Numbered from the stretch's first letter, positions 19,301-28,948 are shown. The stretch: 64,000 bases of DNA from Gemmatimonadota bacterium (GCA_021298835.1 JAJTHG010000033.1:1-64000), one strand, 5' to 3'. The notes: generated from the sequence alone by a model not told the origin. Numbers and translations are program-made.

Positions 19301-19713
19301 TGCCGGTCTCGCTGACGCGTCGGTTCACGTTCGCGGCGGCGCACCGGTATCGTCGGCCCGAGTGGGACGAGGCCCGCAACGCGGCGACCTTCGGCAAGTG
19401 CGCCAGGCCGCAGTGGCACGGCCACACCTACGTGTGCGACGTGACGGTGGCAGGACCGGTGGATCCGCTGACCGGCTTCTGCTGCGATCTGGTCGCCCTC
19501 GATGGCGCGATCGCGGCGCTGCGCGAGCGGCTCGACCACGCCAACCTCGTGCTCGACATCCCCGAGTTCCACGAGGGCCAGCGGATCCCGACGTGCGAGG
19601 AACTCGCCGCGTGGATCGCGGCGCGCGTGCAGGCGGCGATGCCCGCGGGGGTTTCGGTGGAGACGGTGACGGTGGCGGAGGACCCGACGCTGTCGGCGAC
19701 GTGGCGCCGGTGA
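19300..19713 (+). CDS. queD: 6-carboxy-tetrahydropterin/6-pyruvoyl-tetrahydropterin synthase family
   Basis: 137 residues. T-fold pterin enzyme, likely 6-carboxy-5,6,7,8-tetrahydropterin synthase of the queuosine pathway. Zinc ligands are in FAAAHRY and WHGHTYVCDV; GKCARPQ carries the catalytic Cys (two residues further from HGH than usual), and LDHANL and the late AEDPTLSATW match the family. The ATG overlaps the preceding stop (TGATG), and the following gene overlaps its own stop (GTGA). No other queuosine gene is in the window, so a different pterin role remains possible. Confidence 0.8.
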   Translation: MPVSLTRRFTFAAAHRYRRPEWDEARNAATFGKCARPQWHGHTYVCDVTVAGPVDPLTGFCCDLVALDGAIAALRERLDHANLVLDIPEFHEGQRIPTCEELAAWIAARVQAAMPAGVSVETVTVAEDPTLSATWRR

Positions 19714-21245
19714 GTGCCGTGCGGCGGCACGCGGTCGCGGGGCTGGCGTCGCTGGCCGCGGCGTGTGGCGGCGCGCGCGTCCCCGCGCCGGCGCCGGCGC
19801 CGGCCCCGGCCGCGCCGAACGGTCGCGAGGCGCTGGTGCGGGCGATCGACTCGCTGGTGCGCGACCCCAGGTTCGCCAATGCGCATTGGGGAGTGCTGGT
19901 GGTGCACCCGGCGCGGGGCGACACGCTCTATGCGCACAACGCGGACAAGCTGTTCGTGCCGGCGTCGAACCAGAAGCTGGTGACGGGGGCGGTGGCGCTC
20001 GCGCAACTGGGCCCCGAGTTCCGCACCCGGACGTCCGTGCTGGCGCGCGGCCCGCTGCGCGACGGTGTTCTCGACGGCGACCTCGTGCTGGTCGGGCGCG
20101 GCGACCCGTCGTGGAGCGACGCGATGCAGGGCGACGCGCTGCTGCCGCTGCACGACCTGGCCGACTCGGTGCGGAGCCGCGGGATCCGGCGGGTCCGCGG
20201 TCGGGTCGTGGTGGCGACGGGGCACTTCCGCGGCCCGCGACTCGGTTTCGGCTGGGACTGGGACGACCTCGAGTACGCATACGGCGCGCCGGTGGACGCG
20301 GTGCTGCTCAACGAGGGGCTCGCGCGGCTGGTGGTCGAGGGGGCAGCGCGGCCGGGCGAGCCGGCGACGGTGACGGTGCAGCCGGTGGCGGCCGCGGCGC
20401 GCGTGCAGAGCGCGCTGGGGCCGACGCGCGCGACGCCCGACACCGCCGGCCTCGACGTGACGTGGGACGACGACGCGCGAACGTACGTGGTCCGCGGCAC
20501 GGTGGCGGTGGGGCAGCGGGTGGGACTGCGGGTGGCGATGCGCGAGCCGGCGCGCGCGGTCGCCGCGGCGTGGCTCGGCGCCCTCGACGCCCGGGGCGTC
20601 GAGGTGACCGGCGGCGTGGCGGTGGACACGACGGCCGCGATGCTCGCGGGGGACACGCTCGCGGTGCACGCGTCGCCGCCGCTCGCCGACGTGCTGCGCT
20701 TCTTCGAGAAGCCGTCGCAGAACCAGTTGGGCGAGCAGTTGCTGCGCGTGGTGGGACTCGAGCGCACCGGCGTGGGCTCGGCGGACTCGGGACTCGCTGT
20801 CGTGCGGCGGCAACTGGCCGCGTGGGGGGTGGACTCGACGGCGGCCGTCGCGCGGGACGGCAGCGGGCTGTCGCGGCACAACTTCGTGGCCCCGCGCGCG
20901 GTGGTGCGGATCCTCGACGCGATGGGCCGGCAGGAGGCCTGGGCGCGCGTCTTCCGCGACGCGCTGCCGCTGGCGGGAGTGGACGGTACGCTGGCCTCGC
21001 GCATGCGCGGCACCGCCGCGCAGGGGACGGTGCAGGCCAAGACGGGGTTCGTGGACCGCGTGCGGTCGCTCTCGGGGTACGTGACGACGCGCAACGGGGA
21101 GACGCTGCTCTTCTCCGCCCTCTGCAACAACTGGACGACCGACGTGAAGGCGGTCGAGCGGGTGCAGGACGAGATCGCCGAGCGCCTCGCCGCGTGGCGC
21201 TACCGCGGGCCGGCCGACGATGTCCGCGCCGCCCCGGCTCGCTGA
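19710..21245 (+). CDS. dacB: D-alanyl-D-alanine carboxypeptidase/endopeptidase, PBP4 type
   Basis: 511 residues from GTG 19710 overlapping the queD stop. The N-terminus is a signal with a lipobox-like AAAC. Penicillin-binding motifs are in order: S86-N-Q-K89 (SxxK, in FVPASNQKL), PSQNQLGEQ (SxN) and QAKTGFVDR (KTG). The large insertion between the first two motifs (about 200 residues of beta-rich sequence) is typical of class C PBP4/DacB. The enzyme trims or cleaves peptide cross-links in the periplasm. Overlap with moeA by 26 bases suggests co-transcription, with no obvious shared pathway. Confidence 0.93.
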   Translation: MSAVRRHAVAGLASLAAACGGARVPAPAPAPAPAAPNGREALVRAIDSLVRDPRFANAHWGVLVVHPARGDTLYAHNADKLFVPASNQKLVTGAVALAQLGPEFRTRTSVLARGPLRDGVLDGDLVLVGRGDPSWSDAMQGDALLPLHDLADSVRSRGIRRVRGRVVVATGHFRGPRLGFGWDWDDLEYAYGAPVDAVLLNEGLARLVVEGAARPGEPATVTVQPVAAAARVQSALGPTRATPDTAGLDVTWDDDARTYVVRGTVAVGQRVGLRVAMREPARAVAAAWLGALDARGVEVTGGVAVDTTAAMLAGDTLAVHASPPLADVLRFFEKPSQNQLGEQLLRVVGLERTGVGSADSGLAVVRRQLAAWGVDSTAAVARDGSGLSRHNFVAPRAVVRILDAMGRQEAWARVFRDALPLAGVDGTLASRMRGTAAQGTVQAKTGFVDRVRSLSGYVTTRNGETLLFSALCNNWTTDVKAVERVQDEIAERLAAWRYRGPADDVRAAPAR

Positions 21246-22491
21246 CGCGATCGCGCAGGTGACCGCGGCGGGGACGCCGCGGCCCCCCGAGCCCGCGCCG
21301 CTCGCGGACGCGCTGGGACGGGTGCTCGCAGTGGACGTCGTGGCGCCGCGCTCGATCCCGCCCTGGCCCAACGCCGGCATGGACGGCTACGCGGTGCGCG
21401 CTGCCGACGTGCGCGGGGCGACCCCCGAGGCACCGGTGACGCTGCGGGTGACCGCGACCGTGGCGGCGGGGGCCATGCCCGCGTGCGGCGTGGCAGCGGG
21501 CGAGGCAGTGCGGATCTTCACCGGTGCACCGGTGCCCGCCGGCGCCGACTCGGTGGTCCGCTGGGAGGACACCGACCGCGGGAGGGCCGTGGTGCAGGTG
21601 CGCCGCGACCGCGACGCGCACCAGCACGTGCGCGCCGCGGGCGAGGACGCGACGGCCGGCGCGGTGGCGCTGCCGGCGGGAACGGTCGTGACGCCAGGCG
21701 TGGTGCAGTACCTCGCGTCCCTCGGCCTCGCGACGATCCCGGTGGCCCGGCGGCCGGTGGTGGCGCTGGTGCGCTCGGGCGACGAACTGGTGCCGCTCGA
21801 TCGCGCCGCGCACGCGGGGCCGGCGCAGATCGTGGACAGCAACGCCGTGGCCCTGGCCGCGATCGTGCGCGAAGCGGGGGCGACGTGCCTCGACCTGGGC
21901 ATCGTGCCGGACGACGAGGCGTCGCTGGCGGTGGCGCTTTCGCGCGCGGCGCGCGAGGCGGACGTGGTGGTGAGCGCCGGGGGCGTGGCGGCGGGCGACT
22001 TCGACTTCGCGAAGGGGGCCGCGGCGCGCGCGGGCGGGTCGGTGACGTTCTGGAAGATGGCGGCGCGTCCCGGGTCGCAGCTCGCCTTCGGCGAGGTGCG
22101 CGGCGTGCCGTGGCTCGGGCTGCCGGGGAATCCTGCGTCGGCGACGGTGTGCGGCGAGCTGCTGCTGCGGCCGCTGCTGCGGGCGATGGCCGGCGACCGC
22201 GCGCCGCACCGGCCGACGCACGCGGCCCCGGCGGGCGAGCCCTTCGTACGCGACCCGCGCGTGGCGCTGCTCGCGCGGGTGCGGCTCGTCGCGGCGGCGG
22301 ACGGCACGGCGGAGCTCGTCCGCTCGGGCCCGCAGGCCTCGCACCTCGTGCGACCGCTCGCCCTCGCCGACGGCGTCGCGTGCGTGGCTCCGGGCGACGC
22401 GCCGTTGACCGCCGGGACGCCGCTCCCCTACGTGCGCTTCGCGGATCATGCCGGCGCCGCGCGCGTGCCGTTCGGCGACGCGGCCACGTGA
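21220..22491 (+). CDS. moeA: Molybdopterin molybdenumtransferase MoeA
   Basis: 423 residues. Inserts molybdate into adenylylated molybdopterin. The family blocks are present: PWPNAGMDGYAVRAADV near residue 50, FTGAPVPAGADSVVRWE, the MogA-like domain (RSGDELVP, VVSAGGVAAGDFDF) and GLPGNPASA near the end of the third domain, followed by a C-terminal beta domain. Length is standard. It overlaps dacB by 26 bases and the methyltransferase by four (GTGA). No other molybdenum-cofactor gene is nearby. Confidence 0.95.
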   Translation: MSAPPRLADAIAQVTAAGTPRPPEPAPLADALGRVLAVDVVAPRSIPPWPNAGMDGYAVRAADVRGATPEAPVTLRVTATVAAGAMPACGVAAGEAVRIFTGAPVPAGADSVVRWEDTDRGRAVVQVRRDRDAHQHVRAAGEDATAGAVALPAGTVVTPGVVQYLASLGLATIPVARRPVVALVRSGDELVPLDRAAHAGPAQIVDSNAVALAAIVREAGATCLDLGIVPDDEASLAVALSRAAREADVVVSAGGVAAGDFDFAKGAAARAGGSVTFWKMAARPGSQLAFGEVRGVPWLGLPGNPASATVCGELLLRPLLRAMAGDRAPHRPTHAAPAGEPFVRDPRVALLARVRLVAAADGTAELVRSGPQASHLVRPLALADGVACVAPGDAPLTAGTPLPYVRFADHAGAARVPFGDAAT

Positions 22492-23174
22492 CGGCGGCCC
22501 TGCACGACCTGCCGGCCCCCGCGCTCGGCGAGGCGCTCTACGCGCGCTACGCGACGCGCGAGCGCATCGTGCCGCTGGTCGCCGGGGCGCTCACGCTCCG
22601 CCACCCGGCCGACGCCGAGGCGCTGATCTCCGAGGACGACTTCGCCCGGGACGAACGACTGCCCTACTGGGCCGACCTGTGGCCGTCGGCGTGCGTGCTC
22701 GCCGACGCACTGTCGGCGCGGGGCGTCGGGCGCGGGCGGCTGCTCGAGCTCGGCTGCGGTGCCGGACTCGTCGCCGCGGCGGCCGCGCGGCTGGGGTGGG
22801 ACGTCACGGCCACCGACTACTACGAGGACGCGACGCACTTCGCGCGCTGGAACGCGTGGGTGAACAGCGGGCGCGAGATCGCCGTCGCCACGGTGGACTG
22901 GCGCGCCCTGCCGCCGGACCTCGGCACCTTCGACGCGGTCGTCGCGAGCGACGTGCTGTACGAGCGGCCGTACGGGCCGCTGGTGGCGCGTGCGATGCGC
23001 GCGACGCTCGCGCGCGGGGGCGTCGGGCTGGTGGCGGACCCGGGGCGGGTGGGAGCGGAGGGATTCGTGGCGGCGTGCGAGGCGCTGGGCCTGTCGTGCG
23101 GGCGGCTCGACCGGGTGGTGGCGGAGGACGGCGCGGTGCGGCATCAGGTGGACCTGTGGCAGGTCAGCCGCTGA
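22488..23174 (+). CDS. SAM-dependent methyltransferase (Methyltransf_16-like)
   Basis: 228 residues from GTG 22488 (GTGA overlap with moeA). The PYWADLWPSACVLADAL segment followed by the SAM motif I LLELGCGAGLVAAAAA and the post-motif ATDYY is typical of the METTL/Methyltransf_16 family, which methylates protein lysines or small molecules. VVASDVLYE is motif II. Substrate unknown. It is embedded in the gpmI-to-CDF gene string. Confidence 0.85.
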   Translation: MTAALHDLPAPALGEALYARYATRERIVPLVAGALTLRHPADAEALISEDDFARDERLPYWADLWPSACVLADALSARGVGRGRLLELGCGAGLVAAAAARLGWDVTATDYYEDATHFARWNAWVNSGREIAVATVDWRALPPDLGTFDAVVASDVLYERPYGPLVARAMRATLARGGVGLVADPGRVGAEGFVAACEALGLSCGRLDRVVAEDGAVRHQVDLWQVSR

Positions 23175-24085
23175 CACCGACGGGCGAGCATCGGCTGGTC
23201 GAAACGGCGCAGTCGGCCGTCGCGACCGGGCTGGTGATCAACGCCGTGCTCTCGGCGACGAAGCTCGTCGCGGGAGTGCTGGGCAACAGCTACGCGCTGA
23301 TCGCGGACGCCGCCGAGAGCGGCTTCGACATCCTCGGCTCGCTGGTGGTGCTGGGCGGGATGCGGATCGCCTCGCGGCGCGAGGACGACGAGTACCCGTT
23401 CGGCTACGGCAAGGCGGAGTCACTCGCGGGGGCGGTGGTGGCGTTCATGCTCATGGGGGCGTCGGTCGGGATCGCGATCGAGGCGGTGCGCGAGATCGTC
23501 ACGCCGCACCACGCGCCGGCCCCGTACACGCTCGTCGTGCTGGTGGCGGTGGTGGCGATCAAGTGGGCGACGGGACGCCGGGTCGCGCGGGCGAGCGCAG
23601 CAGCGGGAGCGAGCGCGGCGGCGGACGCCGACGCGATGCACCACTACGCCGACGCGGTCACGTCGGTCGCGGCGTTCGTGGGCATCTCGGTCGCGCTCGT
23701 GGGCGGGCCGGGCTGGGAGCCGGCCGACGACTGGGCGGCGCTGCTGGCGAGCGGCGTGATCTTCGTGAACGGCGTGCGCGTGCTGCGGCCGGCGCTGGGC
23801 GACCTCATGGACCGCGCGCCGGGCGCGGCGGTGCGGGCGCCGGTGCAGGCGGCGGCGCTCGCGGTGCCCGGCGTGCGCAGTCTGCATGCGCTGCGCATCC
23901 GCCGGTCGGGCACGGGCTTCCACGTGGACGTGCACGTGCAGGCCGACCCGCAGATGTCGCTCGACGCGGCGCACCGGCTGAGCGGCGCGGTGAAGGCGGC
24001 GATCCGTGCCTCGGGCCCGGGGATCCGGGGGGTGCTGGTGCACATGGAGCCGGACGAGGCGTCGGCTACGCCCGCGTCCAGCTGA
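23156..24085 (+). CDS. Cation diffusion facilitator family transporter
   Basis: 309 residues from GTG 23156, which has AGGTGG four bases upstream (23146-23151); no ATG is available before the first helix. Six membrane helices hold the metal-site residues ALIADAAESGFDI (first) and MHHYADAVTSVAAF (second HxxxD). The C-terminal cytoplasmic domain (RSLHALRIRRSGTGFHVDVHV) is the usual CDF metal-sensing fold. It exports Zn2+, Fe2+ or similar in exchange for protons. Its last 20 bases overlap the convergent CHAD gene. Confidence 0.9.
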   Translation: MAGQPLTPTGEHRLVETAQSAVATGLVINAVLSATKLVAGVLGNSYALIADAAESGFDILGSLVVLGGMRIASRREDDEYPFGYGKAESLAGAVVAFMLMGASVGIAIEAVREIVTPHHAPAPYTLVVLVAVVAIKWATGRRVARASAAAGASAAADADAMHHYADAVTSVAAFVGISVALVGGPGWEPADDWAALLASGVIFVNGVRVLRPALGDLMDRAPGAAVRAPVQAAALAVPGVRSLHALRIRRSGTGFHVDVHVQADPQMSLDAAHRLSGAVKAAIRASGPGIRGVLVHMEPDEASATPASS

Positions 24086-24938
24086 CGTCGAGCGCGGCGC
24101 GCCAGGCGCGCCGGTCGGCCGCGAAGGCCACCAGCGCGAGCCGGCGCTCGCGCAGGCGGTGGCGGTGGGGGCGGCGCAGCGCGGTGACGGCGGGTTCGTC
24201 GCGCCAGCGGCGGAGGAACGCGGTGGCGACGTGCGCGTCACGCCAAGCCCCGGCGCGATCCTGCAGCATCCGGCACCAGGTGACGGTGTGCCGCACGTCG
24301 GCGGTGCGCGGCGCCGCGGCGTCGAGGACGTGGCGCAGGCGCTTGGCCGCGATGCGCAACGCATGGACCGCAGCGGGCCGGTGCACCGGGTCGAACGTGG
24401 CGAGCCCCGCGCGCAGTGTCACGCGCTCGCGCTGCACGGCCCGCCGGAGCGCGACGGCGAACCGCGCCCTGCGGTCGGCGGCGGTCGCCACGCGCCCGAT
24501 ACGGCTCGGCGCCCGCAGGGCGCGGCGCAGCCGATGGTCGGCGTCCCCCCAAGCCGCCAGAAAGGCGGGGACGGCGTCGGCCACTGCGGCGGCGGTGGCC
24601 TCGCGGATCCGGCGTCGGAGGCGCCGATGGTGGGGCACGCCCGTCTGCGCGGCGACCCAGTCGGCGAAGACGTCGAGGTCGCGCAGCGCCGAGGTGGCGC
24701 GCGAGGCGAGCCGCAGGCGCCGGCGGATGCCGCGACTCGCGACGCCGCCGAGCACGGGCCGGAAGGCGCGCAGCAGGGCCCGGAGGCATCGGAGCGCCGT
24801 GCGCAACGCGTGGAGTGCGTCGCGGTCGTCCGGGGCATCGCGCCAGACCCGCGCGCGGCGTCGGACCCTCCGAGCGTGGGCCGCCACGAGCCGGACGGCC
24901 TCGTCGGCGGCGGCGCGGTCGAGGTCCGGCCGCCGCAC
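24066..24938 (-). CDS. CHAD-domain protein
   Basis: 290 residues from GTG 24938, five bases after the stop of the Fe-S oxidoreductase gene. It is an all-helical, very Arg/His-rich protein with the repeated CHAD pattern: DALHALRTALRCLRALLRAF in the first half and AVHALRIAAKRLRHVLD in the second. CHAD domains bind polyphosphate through such basic grooves and often associate with polyphosphate granules. The 3' end overlaps the convergent CDF gene by 20 bases. No CYTH domain is attached. Role inferred from family. Confidence 0.85.
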   Translation of the reverse strand: MRRPDLDRAAADEAVRLVAAHARRVRRRARVWRDAPDDRDALHALRTALRCLRALLRAFRPVLGGVASRGIRRRLRLASRATSALRDLDVFADWVAAQTGVPHHRRLRRRIREATAAAVADAVPAFLAAWGDADHRLRRALRAPSRIGRVATAADRRARFAVALRRAVQRERVTLRAGLATFDPVHRPAAVHALRIAAKRLRHVLDAAAPRTADVRHTVTWCRMLQDRAGAWRDAHVATAFLRRWRDEPAVTALRRPHRHRLRERRLALVAFAADRRAWRAALDVSWTRA

Positions 24939-24943
24939 GGCCG

Positions 24944-27058
24944 CTACGACGCGGCGGTGGGCTCGCGCAGCCGCGCGGCGACGAGCTCGCTGAGGTCCAT
25001 GACGGGCGTGGCGGCGCTCTTCGCCGTGACGCCGTCGCTGATCATGGTCATGCAGAAGGGACAGGCAACGGCGATCGTGTCGGCGCCGGTGGCGAGGAGC
25101 TCCTCGGTGCGCTCGACGTTGATGCGCTTGCCGTCCTTCTCCTCCATCCACATCCGCCCGCCGCCGGCGCCGCAGCAGAGACCGCGGGACTTCGTGCGCG
25201 CGGGCTCGACGAGCGTCATGACCGGGAGCGCGCGCTTGAGGGCGGCGCGGGGCTGCTCGGTGATCTCGTGGTACCGGCCGAGGTAGCACGAGTCGTGGTA
25301 GGCCACGACGAGCTTGTCCCCGCCCTGCTCGAGGGGCACGCGCCCGTCCGCCAGCAGGCGCTCGAGGTACTCGCTGTGGTGGATGACCTCGTAGTGGCCG
25401 CCGAACTGCGGGAACTCGGTGCCCATCTGGTGGAAGCAGTGCGGGCAGTGGGTGACGATCGTCTTCACCTCGTACCCGTTGAGCACCTCGATCGCCCCCT
25501 TGGCGAGCACCTGATAGAGGTACTCGTTGCCCATGCGTCGCGCGGGATCGCCGTGGCAGGCCTCCTCCTGGCCGAGGATGGCGAACCTGACGTCGGCGGC
25601 CTTGAGGATGCGCGCGAAGGCGACGGTGATCTTCTTGGCGCGCTCGTCGAACGACCCCATGCAGCCGACCCAGAAGAGCACGTCGGCCTTCTCGCCGCGG
25701 GCCTGCAACTCGGCCATGGTAGGGATGTCCATCCCCTCGGCCCATGCGCCGCGGTCGGCGGGAGCGAAGCTCCACGGATTCCCCTTCTGCTCGAGCCCCT
25801 CGAAGGCGGGCATGAGCTCCTCGGGGAAGCGTGACTCCGTGAGGACCAGATTGCGGCGGAGCTCGTTGATGACCTCGAGCTGGTCGATGGAGACCGGGCA
25901 TTCGTACACGCAGGCGCGGCACGACGTGCAGGCCCAGAGCTCCTCCTCGGTGATGTAGTCGTCGAGGAGCTTCTTCCCGAGGACCTTCGCGGCGGCATCG
26001 GCCACGGTGCCGGCCGCGGCCTGCTCGGCGGCGCCGCGCCGGGCGGCGTCGGCGCCGGGCACCAGCAGCGGCGCCTTCTCGAGCAGCCGCTGGCGCACGT
26101 TCACGACGATCTTGCGGGGCGAGAGCATCTTGCCCGTGGTGTTGGCCGGACAGGCGGCGGTGCAGCGTCCGCACTCGGTGCAGGAGTAGCCGTCGAGCAG
26201 GTTCTTCCAGGAGAGGTGCTCGACGTCGCTGGCGCCGTACACGTCGGTCTCGGCCTCGAGGTCCATCGGCTTCATCGCGCCGACGGGGCCGGGCCCGGAG
26301 GTGTTCGAGAAGAACGTGTTGATGAGCGACGTGAGGACGTGCAGGTGCTTCGAGTAGGGCAGCAGGTTCAGGAACACCAGCACGAGCACCGCGTGCGTCC
26401 ACCAGCCGATGCGGCTGACGAGGTGCGCCGTCGGCACGGTGATCGGGTCGCTCCCGACGAAGAACAGCGAGAGCCAGCGCGCGATGGGCTGCCCGAGCGG
26501 CTCGCGCGGGCCCCCGTCGGGACCGGGCGTCAGCAGTTCGAAGCTGCTCTCGACGAGGATCGAGAGCATGAGCGTAGCGATGATCGAAAGGATGAGAATC
26601 GCCTCGCCGTGGTGCACCGGGTCGCCCTTCCCTTCGCCGCGCAGGCGCTTGGGCGTCGCGACGGTGCGCCGCCAGATGAGCCACGACACGGCGACGAGGA
26701 TGCCGACGGAGAAGATCTCCTGCGACAGGTTGAAGACGAACGCGAGCGGCGACGGGAGCAGATGCGGAAGATCGAACGCCGGCCAGAAGCCCTGCACCAT
26801 CTGCTCGACGGTGCCGACGGTGACGACGAGGAAGCCCCAGAAGACGAGGGCGTGCGAGATTCCCGCCCCGCGCTCGCGCAGGATCTTCGTCTGCGCGAAG
26901 CCGATCAGCCCGAGGTTGCGCAGGCGCGTCCCCACGTCGTCGAGCCGCGGGTCCGGCCGTCCCAACCGGAGGAACGCGACCAGGCGCCGGGCCGAGAAGG
27001 CGAAGAATCCCATCGCCAGCGTGAAGAGCAGCGCGTACACCAGTTGCGAGACGCTCAT
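24944..27058 (-). CDS. Membrane Fe-S oxidoreductase, ETF:menaquinone oxidoreductase type (EtfD/EMO-like)
   Basis: 704 residues. The N-terminal ~240 residues are a cytochrome b-like (NarI-type) membrane domain with conserved His. Two 4Fe-4S motifs follow (CTECGRCTAACP and CTSCRACVYECP), then two CCG domains: VTHCPHCFHQMGTEF with DSCYLGRYHE, and GLCCGAGGGRMWMEE. This architecture is the membrane oxidoreductase that passes electrons from ETF to (methyl)menaquinone, known as EtfD in mycobacteria and EMO elsewhere. The adjacent etfBA genes and a nearby acyl-CoA dehydrogenase support that. A terminator separates it from etfA, so its expression may be partly uncoupled. Confidence 0.88.
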   Translation of the reverse strand: MSVSQLVYALLFTLAMGFFAFSARRLVAFLRLGRPDPRLDDVGTRLRNLGLIGFAQTKILRERGAGISHALVFWGFLVVTVGTVEQMVQGFWPAFDLPHLLPSPLAFVFNLSQEIFSVGILVAVSWLIWRRTVATPKRLRGEGKGDPVHHGEAILILSIIATLMLSILVESSFELLTPGPDGGPREPLGQPIARWLSLFFVGSDPITVPTAHLVSRIGWWTHAVLVLVFLNLLPYSKHLHVLTSLINTFFSNTSGPGPVGAMKPMDLEAETDVYGASDVEHLSWKNLLDGYSCTECGRCTAACPANTTGKMLSPRKIVVNVRQRLLEKAPLLVPGADAARRGAAEQAAAGTVADAAAKVLGKKLLDDYITEEELWACTSCRACVYECPVSIDQLEVINELRRNLVLTESRFPEELMPAFEGLEQKGNPWSFAPADRGAWAEGMDIPTMAELQARGEKADVLFWVGCMGSFDERAKKITVAFARILKAADVRFAILGQEEACHGDPARRMGNEYLYQVLAKGAIEVLNGYEVKTIVTHCPHCFHQMGTEFPQFGGHYEVIHHSEYLERLLADGRVPLEQGGDKLVVAYHDSCYLGRYHEITEQPRAALKRALPVMTLVEPARTKSRGLCCGAGGGRMWMEEKDGKRINVERTEELLATGADTIAVACPFCMTMISDGVTAKSAATPVMDLSELVAARLREPTAAS

Positions 27059-27130
27059 CGAGGTTCCGGTGGGCGGTGGGGGTGGCGCCGATGCGCGCCG
27101 GCTACCTGCGAAGCTACAGGATGAAACGAC

Positions 27131-27158
27131 GACGCGCCCGGCGGGAGCCGGGCGCGTC
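27131..27158 (-). terminator. Terminator between etfA and the Fe-S oxidoreductase gene
   Basis: GACGCGCCCGGC and its perfect complement form a 12-base stem with a four-base loop, followed on the minus strand by GTCGTTTC. It lies 14 bases after the etfA stop. Confidence 0.65.
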
Positions 27159-27172
27159 GGGCGATCGGAGCG

Positions 27173-28153
27173 TCAGGACTGGGCGCGGGCGGCCTTCACC
27201 GCCTCGGTCAGCTTCGGGACCACCTCGAAGGCGTCCCCGGCGATGCCGTAGTCGGCGATCTTGAAGATCGGGGCTTCCTTGTCCTTGTTGATCGCGACGA
27301 TCGTCTTGCTGTTGCGCATCCCGGCCAGGTGCTGGATCGCCCCGGAGACGCCGACGGCGATGTAGAGGTCGGGGCTGACGAGCCGGCCGGTCTGGCCGAT
27401 CTGGTCGCTGTGGGGGCGCCACCCGTCGTCGGTCACCGCACGCGTCGCGCCGACCGCCGCGTTGCCGAAGGCCTCGGCCAGGGCCTCGACGATCGCGAAG
27501 TGCTCGGCCGCCTTGAGGCCGCGCCCACCAGTGACGATCACGGGTGCCTCACCCAGGTCGAGCTTGGCGGTGTTGCCCTGCACGAGGGTCGTCGTGACGA
27601 CGCGGCTGGCCGAGGGATCGCCCACCGGGGCGAGCGCCTGCACCGTGCCGGCCTTCGGCTGCGCCGCCGGCGGCACCGCACCGGGCCGCATGGTGACCAC
27701 CGCCGGCTTGGCGGTGAGGGTGACCGTCGCGAGCACCTTGCCCGTATTCACCGGATGGCGACCGACGATCGCGTCGCCCTCGAATGCGACCGACGTCAGG
27801 TCGGCGGCGAGGCCGACCTTGAGCTTGGCGGCGACGCGCGGCGCTACGTCCTTGCCGTGGGCGCTCGCCGGCAGCACCACGACGCGCGCGCCGGTGGTGT
27901 TGGCCGCGGCAGCGAGGAGCGCCGCGAGCGCCTCGGGGTTGTGCCGGGCGAAGCCGGCGTGCTCGCAGACGTGCACGACGTCGGCCCCGTGCTGGCCGAG
28001 CGCCGCGGCATGGGCGCCGATGCCGCCCTCCCCGACGAGCACGGCATGTACCTGGTCGCCGCCGGCGAGTTGGCGGGCGGCGGTGACGGCCTCGAGCGCG
28101 ACCTTCCGGAGCTGACCGGCGCGGGCTTCGGCGAACGCAAGGATGGTGGGCAT
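27173..28153 (-). CDS. etfA: Electron transfer flavoprotein subunit alpha
   Basis: 326 residues. The alpha subunit carries FAD in its C-terminal domain: [20 protein letters not shown], then the conserved [39 protein letters not shown] and [19 protein letters not shown]. With EtfB it accepts electrons from acyl-CoA dehydrogenases. It starts three bases after the etfB stop. Confidence 0.97.
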   Translation of the reverse strand: MPTILAFAEARAGQLRKVALEAVTAARQLAGGDQVHAVLVGEGGIGAHAAALGQHGADVVHVCEHAGFARHNPEALAALLAAAANTTGARVVVLPASAHGKDVAPRVAAKLKVGLAADLTSVAFEGDAIVGRHPVNTGKVLATVTLTAKPAVVTMRPGAVPPAAQPKAGTVQALAPVGDPSASRVVTTTLVQGNTAKLDLGEAPVIVTGGRGLKAAEHFAIVEALAEAFGNAAVGATRAVTDDGWRPHSDQIGQTGRLVSPDLYIAVGVSGAIQHLAGMRNSKTIVAINKDKEAPIFKIADYGIAGDAFEVVPKLTEAVKAARAQS

Positions 28154-28156
28154 CGG

Positions 28157-28912
28157 TCAGAGCACCTTCGCTTCGGTCTGCAGGAGACGGACAAGTTCGG
28201 GAACGGCGTCGGCGTTCTCGCCGAGGATGCGGCCGGCGGCGCGCTCGGGGGGGAGCTCCATCTTCGCGACGGTCGCGGTGACGGGCCCGAGCTGCGCGGG
28301 CTTCACCTCGAGGGGCTTCTTCTTGGCGGCCATGATCCCCTTGAGCGAAGGATACCGCGGGCGCGCCACGCCTTCGTCGATCGTCACGACCGCGGGGAGC
28401 GGGCAGGTGACTTCTTCGTAGGCGCCTTCGAGCTCGCGACGCGCCTTCACCGTCTTGCCGTCGGAGACGTCGAGCTGGCTCACCGCGGAGATGCACGGCA
28501 GGCCGAGGAGCTCGGCGACCATCGGGCCGACGCTCTGGTTGGAGCTGTCGATCGCCATGCGGCCGAAGAGGATGAGGTCGTAGCTGCCGCCCTTGAGCTC
28601 GGCGGCGAGGGCTTCGGCGATGGCATAGCCGTCGAAGGGGACGGCGTCGGCCTTGAGCTGCACGGCCTTGTCGAGGCCCATCGAGAGCGCCTTGCGGAGC
28701 GTCTCCTGGACGACGTCGGGGCCGAGCGAGATCGCGGTGATCTCGCCCCCGCCCTGCTTCTCGTTGATCTGCAGCGCGGCCTCGGCCGCGTAGCCGTCGA
28801 AGTCGGACATGTCGAACTTGAGGCCCGTCTCGTCCACGGCGGTGCCGGACGGGGCGATCTTGAAGCGGGTGTCCATGTCGGGCACGCGCTTGATGGCGAC
28901 GGCGATCTTCAT
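28157..28912 (-). CDS. etfB: Electron transfer flavoprotein subunit beta
   Basis: 251 residues. The beta subunit binds AMP and supports the FAD subunit. Characteristic blocks are IKRVPDMDTRFKIAPSG, the ALQINEKQGGGEITAISLGP region, ILFGRMAIDSSNQSVGPMVAELLGLPC and CPLPAVVTIDEGVARPRYPSLKGIMAAKKK, which carries the recognition-loop region. A TATATT -10 element is found 30 bases upstream, making etfB the head of the etfB-etfA unit. Confidence 0.97.
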   Translation of the reverse strand: MKIAVAIKRVPDMDTRFKIAPSGTAVDETGLKFDMSDFDGYAAEAALQINEKQGGGEITAISLGPDVVQETLRKALSMGLDKAVQLKADAVPFDGYAIAEALAAELKGGSYDLILFGRMAIDSSNQSVGPMVAELLGLPCISAVSQLDVSDGKTVKARRELEGAYEEVTCPLPAVVTIDEGVARPRYPSLKGIMAAKKKPLEVKPAQLGPVTATVAKMELPPERAAGRILGENADAVPELVRLLQTEAKVL

Positions 28913-28942
28913 CGCTTCGGCGGGTTAGGGTGGGGACCCCAG

Positions 28943-28948
28943 AATATA
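28943..28948 (-). promoter_or_regulatory. -10 element upstream of etfB
   Basis: TATATT on the minus strand, an AT-rich island in GC-rich sequence, about 30 bases before the etfB ATG. The -35 region is weak. Confidence 0.4.
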
